From JADJMO01 sp016794445 (GTDB taxonomy: Bacteria > Myxococcota_A > Polyangia > Polyangiales > JADJMO01), in assembly GCA_016794445.1 (NCBI GenBank), contig JAEUKC010000080.1, positions 1-7,592 of the forward strand: a stretch of DNA of 7,592 nucleotides, written 5' to 3'. Made by a program: the position numbers and the translations under genes. The notes under the pieces are model-generated. The model searched no databases. It saw only the letters and a program-made list of their open reading frames with translations, and was not told the origin of the DNA. Positions within the stretch are counted from its first letter, which is position 1. Each line of letters begins with the position of its first letter. Positions 1 through 5,475 of this stretch are shown here, piece after piece.

Positions 1-170
1 GCGCTGGACGGCGCTCGGCGAGCCCATCACCGGGCCGCCCGCCACCAGCAGATCGCGCTCGTCGGTCGGTCGCGCGTGCCGCGCGCCCCTCCGACCACGA
101 CCTCACGCGCTGCCCAGAGGGCCGCTGACCCCTCTTTCTCCGTGAGCAACCCGCGTACCGACGGCGCCTC
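1..170. other. Left-edge region without a supportable gene
   Basis: No reading frame here gives a recognisable protein. On the plus strand, frame 2 stays open from the left edge to a TGA at 143-145 and could be the last 47 codons of an upstream gene. On the minus strand a frame is open leftward off the edge from about position 100, reading ...LLVAGGPVMGSP..., and could be the beginning of a divergent gene. Both have GC-rich third positions and neither can be preferred. The frame of the next gene (frame 3) is closed by a TGA at 126-128. Confidence 0.35.
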
Positions 171-1436
171 GTGCGCCGCGAAGCGGCCTTCCTTCAACGG
201 GACGATTCCGCGACGGCTGGACTACGCCGCGAGAAGCAGCGACCCAGTCGACCGCCGCCGCGCAATCGCCTCATTGTTTCCTTCGATGCCAACCTGCCCG
301 AGGTCTGGACATCCGGCCCGTTTGCCACGGGCGAGTGGAAGGCCGCTTCGCTCGACGGGAAGTGCATCTTCAAGGTCGCGCTCGGCGCCACCCGTGACAG
401 TCTTGCTCTGCGTTGGGAGTCTTGTGGTTCCGGTTGTCTTCGCAGCCTCACCGACTGGGCGACCAAGGGGTATCGGCTGGCGGCCGCACGCCGACCCGTC
501 GACCATGACGTGGCCGAGGCATTGAGCTGGGGCCGAGTCTATCCAGGTGAGACCACCTCGCCCGCCTATGTGGTCGCAATGACCCAACCACTCACGGGAG
601 CAACGGTCAGTGCAGCCATCGGCCTGGCCATCACTGGGGACTACTGCACCATCAATTTGCGGTCGGACGGGGTTGGGACGACCTACCTCGCCGAACATGA
701 GCCGGTTCTCACAGGCGCGAAGGGCATGCCACTCGGTCGGGTCGACGCAACGGGCCTCACGCAGGTCAGTTACTTTGCGTACAGGGACCTGAGCAGCGGA
801 GCCACTGCCGAACATGTGGCATCATCACTGTCCGACGGTTTCCTTCACGTCCAGACCGAGCCTACAGGCCTTGCGGTGATCAGGCTCGTCGACGGGTTCG
901 TCGTGACGAAGTCCCTCGTCATGCCATTGGTAGAGCTGCCGCGAAAGGTCGCGGGGGGCACGATCGGTCGAGCTTATGGAGGTGGAGCGCTCTGGTTCGT
1001 CGGCAACGACGGCACCTCCGCGAAGATCTACACGACGACACCTCCCAGCACGGTGCAATGGTTCGACGTGGACCGGAGCCGTGGAGACACACTGGTCTGG
1101 GCCGAGCAAGCCGACGGTGGGGTCTTCAGCCTCTGGGAGGCTCCGCTCGTCAAGACGACGGCTGGAGCGAAGCCTCGGAAGCTTCACAGTCAGGCCACCA
1201 GCTACGGGGCCTTCGTCGCCAACGCGGGGGCGATCCTGTCCATCGGCGAGGCACCGGGCCAGCTACGGGTGGTTCGTGCGGCCGACTCGGCGACAGAGAC
1301 GCTCGTTGCTCCAGCGACCGATCGCCCACTCGAGCCTGTCTGGTTGGACGAGAAGGAACTCTGGTTCACCACGGAGCCATCCACGACGATCCCGGCCGGC
1401 AGCGCGCGGTCGTGGATCGTCCGGCTCGGTCGGTAG
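171..1436 (+). CDS. Family A beta-rich Cys-motif protein, apparently without its signal peptide
   Basis: A protein of about 421 residues with unknown function. It is a paralog of the 449-residue product of the minus-strand gene at 2479-3828. Both have four Cys in the same layout (here C65, C85, C89, C159; there C92, C110, C114, C184), with exactly 70 residues between the third and fourth. They share W-E-[ST]-C-G-x-G-C-x-R (W82 here), a D-x-L-V-W segment near residue 317 and an E-P-[VL]-W-[LI]-D segment near residue 398. The many short alternating hydrophobic stretches suggest a beta-rich, perhaps propeller-like fold, which is inference. The start is uncertain. GTG at 171 is the first possible start after a frame-3 stop at 126-128, there is no in-frame ATG near the front, and residues 1-33 are Arg-rich and look non-native. 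No signal peptide or lipobox is visible, unlike the paralog. The gene may be 5'-truncated or frameshifted. It converges on the minus gene ending at 1453. Confidence 0.75.
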   Translation: MRREAAFLQRDDSATAGLRREKQRPSRPPPRNRLIVSFDANLPEVWTSGPFATGEWKAASLDGKCIFKVALGATRDSLALRWESCGSGCLRSLTDWATKGYRLAAARRPVDHDVAEALSWGRVYPGETTSPAYVVAMTQPLTGATVSAAIGLAITGDYCTINLRSDGVGTTYLAEHEPVLTGAKGMPLGRVDATGLTQVSYFAYRDLSSGATAEHVASSLSDGFLHVQTEPTGLAVIRLVDGFVVTKSLVMPLVELPRKVAGGTIGRAYGGGALWFVGNDGTSAKIYTTTPPSTVQWFDVDRSRGDTLVWAEQADGGVFSLWEAPLVKTTAGAKPRKLHSQATSYGAFVANAGAILSIGEAPGQLRVVRAADSATETLVAPATDRPLEPVWLDEKELWFTTEPSTTIPAGSARSWIVRLGR

Positions 1437-1457
1437 GGTCGGGGGGGGACCGCTACC
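1432..1457. terminator. Hairpin between convergent genes, containing both stop codons
   Basis: GGTAG-GGTC (1432-1440) can pair with GACC-G-CTACC (1448-1457), leaving one bulged G and a loop of seven G. The 5' arm holds the TAG stop of the plus gene (1434-1436) and the 3' arm holds the TAG stop of the minus gene (1455-1453). There is no U-tract on either side. It is a candidate bidirectional terminator or transcript-end structure, judged only by base pairing. Confidence 0.4.
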
Positions 1458-1974
1458 AAGCGCAGTCCTTCTCGTCCGCCGACCAGACTCCTCCCTTCAC
1501 GTCGTCGCGGACGCAGGTCGGAACTTGATAGGCCCTGTAGCGCGCGCACTGCGCGGGGTAGCTGCACACCTTTCCGATGGTCTCGCAGTACTCACCCGCC
1601 AGGACGCCACCCACCGGGCAGCCGTCTGCGTCCAGCAGTCTCCAGCAATCGAGCCCACCGACAATCGTCCACTCGAGGGAGGAGTCCGTCCCCTTTCGAA
1701 CACACTGCACCGTTGTGGAGCTATCGGTCGACTCGGTGCAGCGGTCTATGTAGACGCAACGCATGTCCAACCGGTCGCACTTGCCTGATGGAAGGTAGGG
1801 GGGGCAGCCCGCGCCCGAGTCGAACCGATTCGCATCGGCAGGCGTATCCGCGGCGTCGACCCGCGATCCGTCGTCGCTCGAGGAGTCGACGACTACGTCG
1901 GCATCCGATGGCTGTTCGGATGGCCCACGGCCGCAAGACGCGGTCACTACGAGCGCGAGAACCAAGGGACGCAT
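1453..1974 (-). CDS. Family B lipoprotein with two six-Cys modules (copy 1)
   Basis: A 173-residue predicted lipoprotein of unknown function. The ATG at 1974 gives a short signal peptide ending in the lipobox T-A-S-C14. An Asp/Ser/Ala-rich linker follows (residues 15-55), then two Cys modules. Module 1 uses C57, C66, C73, C79, C91 and C110. Module 2 uses C119, C130, C137, C143, C154 and C171. Each module has a C-x-Y between the third and fourth Cys (C-V-Y, C-S-Y) and a Trp 7 or 8 residues before the last Cys. The even number of Cys in the mature part suggests six disulfides formed outside the cytoplasm (inference). An upstream in-frame start at 2046 is possible but would add 24 residues with two more Cys and bury the signal, so 1974 is preferred. 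It follows the stop of the minus gene at 1982 by only 7 nt and is probably co-transcribed with it. Paralogs lie at 4310-4879 and 6824-7303. Confidence 0.85.
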   Translation of the reverse strand: MRPLVLALVVTASCGRGPSEQPSDADVVVDSSSDDGSRVDAADTPADANRFDSGAGCPPYLPSGKCDRLDMRCVYIDRCTESTDSSTTVQCVRKGTDSSLEWTIVGGLDCWRLLDADGCPVGGVLAGEYCETIGKVCSYPAQCARYRAYQVPTCVRDDVKGGVWSADEKDCAW

Positions 1975-1981
1975 TCTCTGA

Positions 1982-2302
1982 TCAACCGTCCGTGGATGTG
2001 TAGCCGGCCTTCCAAGGCTCGCGCAGCAGGCCAGCCACGTCACCATCGACTAGCCGCCTCCAGATCTCGATGACCCGCTCCCGATCGACCGGGAACATGT
2101 GTTGATCTTCGTCGACATCGCGACGAACGAGGACCACTCGCCCATCGCGGTGCGCCGACACACACCAGTCGATGTCGTCGTTGGTGACGGACACCTCGCC
2201 GTGCTCCCGGTCCAGCGTCGACAGCTCCGCGTAGAGATCGGAGAGAGCCGCGAGGGGCGGATCGTCCTCGTCAGAGTCATCCGTGTGTCGTATCCAGAAC
2301 AC
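1982..2302 (-). CDS. Small acidic protein, unknown function
   Basis: A 106-residue product beginning at GTG 2302, the only plausible start after the in-frame TAG that lies 12 nt upstream. It has no signal peptide or membrane segment, so it is probably cytoplasmic. The N-terminal 20 residues are very acidic (T-D-D-S-D-E-D-D). A beta-like middle follows, with D-W-C-V-S-A-H-R-D-G-R-V-V-L near residues 44-57. A helical tail ends in E-P-W-K-A-G-Y near residues 96-102. I do not recognise the family. The layout of a compact beta core and a C-terminal helix resembles many small immunity-type or hypothetical proteins, but no toxin gene is next to it, so no such role is claimed. The lipoprotein gene downstream starts 7 nt after its TGA, which suggests a two-gene operon. 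Codon use and the alternating hydrophobic pattern support real coding. Confidence 0.75.
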   Translation of the reverse strand: MFWIRHTDDSDEDDPPLAALSDLYAELSTLDREHGEVSVTNDDIDWCVSAHRDGRVVLVRRDVDEDQHMFPVDRERVIEIWRRLVDGDVAGLLREPWKAGYTSTDG

Positions 2303-2478
2303 CCCCCAGGAATGCTACCAGCACGTCGGGCTGCGTGCCCCCGGCACCAGCCAAGACCAGCGCGAGCGGGTGCTACTCCGCCACCTGCAGTTCATTCCGG
2401 TCGACGTCTAGAAGACTGCTCGACATTCCTTCCAGGCGCTCCTCGAAGCGGTCCCAGCCCAGGCCTCCCCGCCGCGGG
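2303..2478. other. Intergenic spacer with two short open frames
   Basis: This is the longest internal gap between clear genes. On the plus strand a short frame (about 2310-2411) reads toward V-L-L-R-H-L-Q-F-I-P-V-D-V and stops at TAG 2409-2411, with strongly GC-rich third positions. On the minus strand a frame running from inside the 3' end of the 449-residue gene to TAG 2375-2373 contains W-D-R-F-E-E-R-L-E-G. Neither has a good start and neither matches a family I know. Either could be a decayed gene end. It must also hold whatever promoter drives the minus gene at 2302. Confidence 0.3.
2312..2317 (-). promoter_or_regulatory. Possible -10 element upstream of the small acidic gene
   Basis: TAGCAT on the minus strand lies 9 nt before the GTG at 2302. 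There is no separate Shine-Dalgarno site, only a G-run touching the start codon. The hexamer matches TATAAT at four of six positions and no -35 is clear. It is listed because the same geometry recurs at other starts in this window. Confidence 0.25.
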
Positions 2479-3828
2479 TCAGCTGGCGGGGCCCAGCGCT
2501 GCGCGACTCAGGCGCAGAATGGCCTGGGGATACGTGCGGAAATTCTTCAGCTTGATGTCGCCGACGACGACCCAGACATCTTCGTCGTCGATCCAGAGGG
2601 GCTCGATGGCGCCGAGCCCACTGGGCATCGACATCGTCCAGCCAAGCCCATCACTGAGCCGAACGATCTGCACCGTCGTGTCGGAGATGGGCGCCACGAC
2701 CAGGCCATTCGTGACGACGAAGGGCCCGGCGCCTCGGCCCGTCCCATCGTTCAGGGGAGCAACGAGGCGATTGGTCGACGCTTCGCGAACCCACAACGTT
2801 GGAGCCAACCAGCCGTCGAGGGTCTCCTGGGCTTCTACCCAGACGAGTCGATCCGCGGGTCGGTCGACTCGCACAGCGATCGCCCGGCGCCCCACCGATG
2901 GCACGATCGACTCGCCCACCGTGCCGTCGGCCTTCCATGTGCCGACCCCCAGCGGTTCGGCGAGTCGGACGGCGGCACCACCTCCACGCCAGGCGACCGC
3001 GCTCTCGATGGGCAGAGCGAACTTCCGCAGGCTCCCGTCTGCGAGGAGCTCCGCGACCCCTTCGGGATCGCGCACGATGAAGTCGACGGAACTCGAGAGC
3101 ACGATGTCGTCGTGATACCCCGCGGGGCCGAGCGCCAGAGCGCCCTGAGACGTCTTGGCTTCCTGGATGGGAATGCGCGGTTCTTTCCAGCCGAATCTCG
3201 CTACGCCGATGGCCCCAGTGCTGGGCGACAGGCTGGCGATGGCCCACCCGGAGTCGCCGAGGGTGGCCTCCAGCAGGCACCCGTCCTGCGTCGTCGAGGC
3301 CGTCGCGAGCACGGGTCCATCGAGTCGCTGCAGGACGACCGAGAAGGTCACGAAGGAGAGGGCGCTGGACCAGTTCGTCCTGTACTGCAGGAACACTGGA
3401 CCGAGCTCCGTCATCCGAATCGCGTCGATGGCCGGGGACAGGAAGGCTCGCTCGACCTTGGCAGACCAGTCCGAGCGGCTTCTCTTGCAGCCTGCTCCAC
3501 ACGTCTCCCAGACGAGAGGCGCGGCTGCTGCTGCAGGTGTCGGTGTCGCAGCACATCCTGGCACGAGGATGCTCGCCGTCTCCGACGCATCCAGCGGGCC
3601 GTCATCGCTGGCCCCATCCCCTGGCTTCGGGTTGTCGGCGCGCACATCTGATGCGTCCCTGTCGGTGTCCGCGACTTGCGAGTCGTCGGGGATGCTCGTA
3701 GACACGTCGCCGCTGTGGCAGGCTGCGATTCCAAGACCAGCGACGAGCAAGCCGACAGCCCGCAGGGGGCTATTCCGTCGACCGCGCGGCGCTTGCGCCG
3801 ACCCCAGCCCCATGAACACTGCCAGCAC
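2479..3828 (-). CDS. Family A lipoprotein with W-E-T-C-G-A-G-C motif
   Basis: A 449-residue predicted lipoprotein of unknown function. The signal peptide has basic residues (R-G-R-R, residues 15-18), a hydrophobic stretch and the lipobox I-A-A-C37. An Asp/Ser/Ala linker covers residues 38-85. The body starts at C92 and has the motif W107-E-T-C110-G-A-G-C114, a fourth Cys at C184, D-R-L-V-W near 326-330 and E-P-L-W-I-D near 409-414. All of these recur in the plus-strand product at 171-1436, so the two are paralogs. Regular short hydrophobic stretches suggest a beta-propeller-like fold (inference). GTG 3828 is taken as the start because a TATCAT hexamer lies 6 nt upstream, consistent with a leaderless message. 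ATG 3813 is an alternative that leaves the signal peptide intact. A 4th-frame overlap over the whole gene on the plus strand is a codon-composition shadow. It is divergent from the small gene at 3892. Confidence 0.88.
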   Translation of the reverse strand: MLAVFMGLGSAQAPRGRRNSPLRAVGLLVAGLGIAACHSGDVSTSIPDDSQVADTDRDASDVRADNPKPGDGASDDGPLDASETASILVPGCAATPTPAAAAAPLVWETCGAGCKRSRSDWSAKVERAFLSPAIDAIRMTELGPVFLQYRTNWSSALSFVTFSVVLQRLDGPVLATASTTQDGCLLEATLGDSGWAIASLSPSTGAIGVARFGWKEPRIPIQEAKTSQGALALGPAGYHDDIVLSSSVDFIVRDPEGVAELLADGSLRKFALPIESAVAWRGGGAAVRLAEPLGVGTWKADGTVGESIVPSVGRRAIAVRVDRPADRLVWVEAQETLDGWLAPTLWVREASTNRLVAPLNDGTGRGAGPFVVTNGLVVAPISDTTVQIVRLSDGLGWTMSMPSGLGAIEPLWIDDEDVWVVVGDIKLKNFRTYPQAILRLSRAALGPAS

Positions 3829-3834
3829 AAGGCA

Positions 3835-3840
3835 ATGATA
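3835..3840 (-). promoter_or_regulatory. Possible -10 element for the family A lipoprotein gene
   Basis: TATCAT on the minus strand differs from TATAAT at one position and sits 6 nt before the GTG at 3828. No convincing -35 hexamer lies 16-18 bp upstream. If active, transcription would begin at or next to the start codon, giving a leaderless message. This agrees with the lack of a ribosome binding site. Confidence 0.4.
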
Positions 3841-3891
3841 CCAGAGACGAACCTCGGCGTTGCGGCCAGACCTGCCGTCATCAGTGATTCA

Positions 3892-4296
3892 ATGGCTCAT
3901 ACAGTCGTTCATTTTCGCGATAGATACCGAAATGTTCACGAGAGCGACGCTCTCGGAGTGGTCGCCATCGCCAGGGGCGTGGTCGAGTCCGACCCGATGC
4001 AGGACGGTCACCCCCGCGAATGCGTGCGACGGTGGCTGTATGAGTGGACGGTCTGTGGTGTGGGCTGCTTCCGCTTCTTCTTGGACGCGCTCGGCGAGGA
4101 TGCCGAGAAGCTGGGGGCCTTGCGCACACTCCTCCGGCTGACCGACGCCAAGGTCGCCTCGTATGGCGAGAGGATTCCCGCCTCGATCTTGAACGCGGCG
4201 CTTCCGCAGTCCGACGGCTCATACTTCGGGGACCTGCCCACGTCGGGTGTGCAGCGAGTCATCGCCGACATGCTGGCCGTCCTCGACGCTCCCTGA
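3892..4296 (+). CDS. Small protein with W-x2-C-G-x-G-C motif, no signal peptide
   Basis: A 134-residue protein of unknown function starting at ATG 3892. An in-frame ATG at 3835 would add 19 residues, and neither start has a clear ribosome binding site. The frame is open further upstream, but that part overlaps the divergent lipoprotein gene. There is no signal peptide, lipobox or membrane segment, so the product is probably cytoplasmic and mostly helical in its second half (E-D-A-E-K-L-G-A-L-R-T-L-L-R-L, residues 70-84). It has three Cys: C44, C55 and C59. The last two sit in W52-T-V-C-G-V-G-C-F-R61, which matches the W-E-[ST]-C-G-x-G-C-x-R motif of the two family A proteins in this window. 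Outside that motif I see no similarity. The match may be shared ancestry of a short module or chance. It converges on the family B gene ending at 4310. Confidence 0.7.
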   Translation: MAHTVVHFRDRYRNVHESDALGVVAIARGVVESDPMQDGHPRECVRRWLYEWTVCGVGCFRFFLDALGEDAEKLGALRTLLRLTDAKVASYGERIPASILNAALPQSDGSYFGDLPTSGVQRVIADMLAVLDAP

Positions 4297-4303
4297 GGGG
4301 AGC
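4288..4303. terminator. Short hairpin between convergent genes
   Basis: GCTCCC (4288-4293) and GGGAGC (4298-4303) form a perfect 6 bp inverted repeat around the loop TGAG. The TGA stop of the plus gene (4294-4296) lies in that loop. The convergent minus gene stops at 4310-4312, so the hairpin lies just beyond both coding ends. There is no T-tract, so intrinsic termination is uncertain. Confidence 0.35.
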
Positions 4304-4309
4304 CCACCA

Positions 4310-4879
4310 CTAGTCGGGACCAACGTCGCAATCACTCCCATCCGGCGTCCAGACCCCAGCGCCGTCTTCTGGTTTGCAGACGTACTTCGCGCAGCCCTTG
4401 TACTTGCAGACGGCGCCGAGCTTTGGGCACAAGGTATAGATCAGCGGAACGGATAGCGCGCAGCCGTCGGAGCCGAAGGCCCCCGAACAGTCGGGGTCGA
4501 TCCGGATCCACTGCCTCGGCGCACCTGGCGCGCTCTTGCAGAGGTAGCCTTCAGCAGACCCACCCTCGAAGCAACGCTCGTAGTAGTTGCAGATGACGCC
4601 GGCGATGCACGTCGTCGACGGCCCGACGGCGGGCGGGCGGGCGGGACATCGCTCGTCCCTCGCGGCGCTCGAGCCGGTCGGTGCGTCGAGGGAACCTGCG
4701 TCCAGGGCTGCGCTCGTCTCGGAGACGCCGTCCGCGGACGAGTCCATCGCCTCCGGCGCGTCGGGCGCGCGCGCCTGTCCACAGCCAGAAGCCACGACGC
4801 TCCACGCAACCACCATCCACGCCGTGCCGGCGCGCCTGCCCTGCCGGCTGCGATCCTTCGCGGGTCTTGCGCGCGCCAC
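4310..4879 (-). CDS. Family B lipoprotein with two six-Cys modules (copy 2)
   Basis: A 189-residue predicted lipoprotein of unknown function starting at GTG 4879. The N-terminus is Arg/Lys-rich (residues 1-17), followed by a hydrophobic stretch and the lipobox A-S-G-C33. An Ala/Ser/Asp linker runs to about residue 75. Module 1 uses C78, C91, C97, C103, C114 and C131. Module 2 uses C140, C151, C158, C163, C168 and C184. Both modules show C-x-Y after the third Cys (C-N-Y, C-K-Y) and a Trp 7 or 8 residues before the last Cys (Q-W-I-R-I-D-P-D-C; V-W-T-P-D-G-S-D-C). Module 2 is tightened between the third and fifth Cys compared with the paralogs at 1453-1974 and 6824-7303. A later start (ATG 4816) would leave a signal without basic residues, so 4879 is preferred. 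It is divergent from the lipoprotein gene at 4956, with 76 bp between the two starts. Confidence 0.85.
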   Translation of the reverse strand: MARARPAKDRSRQGRRAGTAWMVVAWSVVASGCGQARAPDAPEAMDSSADGVSETSAALDAGSLDAPTGSSAARDERCPARPPAVGPSTTCIAGVICNYYERCFEGGSAEGYLCKSAPGAPRQWIRIDPDCSGAFGSDGCALSVPLIYTLCPKLGAVCKYKGCAKYVCKPEDGAGVWTPDGSDCDVGPD

Positions 4880-4955
4880 GAACCATCATCCCAGCCGGGT
4901 CCGCGAAGTGCAACGCGTAGTGGCCCTGGCTGCAGTGAAGTGCTGAGATGGGTGA

Positions 4956-5360
4956 ATGAACGCGGTGGGACGGCTCCTGGTCGCGGCACTGGCCGGGTGC
5001 GCGTCGGAGAGCAACGAGGTGGCGAAGCCGGAGGCGGCCACCGACTCGAGCCGCACCGACGCGGAAACCGGCACGCTGCCAACAGATGCCGCCGTGGAGT
5101 GCAGCCTGGCGACCGGGTGCGCCAGTCCCGCGTGCGTCGTGGTGACGGGTTCCCTCGTGGATCTGGACCGGTGCTGCGCGACCTCCACGCGCAACTACTG
5201 TGTGAAGAACCTCGGCGCCGAGAAGCTGGTCAGCTGCTTCGTGCTCGAGGACGGGCGCCTGGGCGTGTTCGGCGATCGCAGCCCGGAGCAGCTCGGGCTG
5301 TCGGCGTGCAGCAGCGCGCAGAGGACGAAGGCGCTCGCTTGCACGGGTAGCTGCCCCTAG
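4956..5360 (+). CDS. Short Cys-rich lipoprotein, not family B
   Basis: A 134-residue predicted lipoprotein of unknown function. ATG 4956 is followed by a compact signal peptide and the lipobox L-A-G-C15 (one Arg at position 6). An Ala/Thr/Asp linker covers residues 16-46. The mature body has ten further Cys (49, 55, 60, 73, 74, 82, 94, 118, 129, 133), including an adjacent C73-C74 pair. The spacing does not fit the six-Cys module of the neighbouring family B proteins, and the Trp before the last Cys is missing. The segment V-T-G-S-L-V-D-L-D-R-C-C and the later S-C-F-V-L-E-D-G-R resemble, from general memory, a Cys-containing style of secreted hypothetical protein in Polyangiales; I cannot confirm this. 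The start has only a weak GGTGA just before it. It converges on the family B remnant, with 22 bp between. Confidence 0.78.
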   Translation: MNAVGRLLVAALAGCASESNEVAKPEAATDSSRTDAETGTLPTDAAVECSLATGCASPACVVVTGSLVDLDRCCATSTRNYCVKNLGAEKLVSCFVLEDGRLGVFGDRSPEQLGLSACSSAQRTKALACTGSCP

Positions 5361-5382
5361 CGCGCACCACGAGAGGAAGCGG

Positions 5383-5475
5383 CTATCCGCCCGCAGCGTC
5401 GGCGAGGCAGTCGTCGGTGTTCGGCGTCCACATGCTGACGCCGCCGTCGGTCGGCGTGCACGGCGCGGTCGACTC
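5383..5475 (-). pseudogene. C-terminal remnant of a fourth family B lipoprotein
   Basis: On the minus strand this stretch encodes about 30 residues ending at TAG 5385-5383. It contains C-x16-C with the core D-G-G-V-S-M-W-T-P-N-T-D-D-C. That is the last Cys pair of a family B second module: compare D-G-A-G-V-W-T-P-D-G-S-D-C in the gene at 4310 and W-S-A-D-E-K-D-C in the gene at 1453. Trp lies seven residues before the last Cys in all of them. Upstream the frame runs into the 3' end of the 230-residue lipoprotein gene in a different frame, where no module residues are found. The rest of the gene is therefore absent. It seems that an insertion or deletion replaced its 5' part with the neighbouring gene. 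A frameshifted extension of the neighbour is an alternative explanation, one frame apart. Confidence 0.65.

Noticed and set aside
222..815. Minus-strand open frame opposite the family A gene at 171-1436
   Set aside because: The plus frame has a paralog with matching Cys spacing. The minus translation has no recognisable feature.
2310..2411. Short plus-strand frame that looked like a possible transposase or gene-end fragment
   Set aside because: Third positions are GC-rich, but it has only about 33 codons, no start and no recognisable motif, so it was left as part of the spacer.
2099..3651. Long plus-strand open frames (338 and 438 codons) opposite the 449-residue lipoprotein gene
   Set aside because: Their translations are rich in Arg, Pro and Ser with no domain, signal or motif. 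The minus strand has a lipobox, linker and a paralog in the same window. GC-rich third positions keep antisense frames open.
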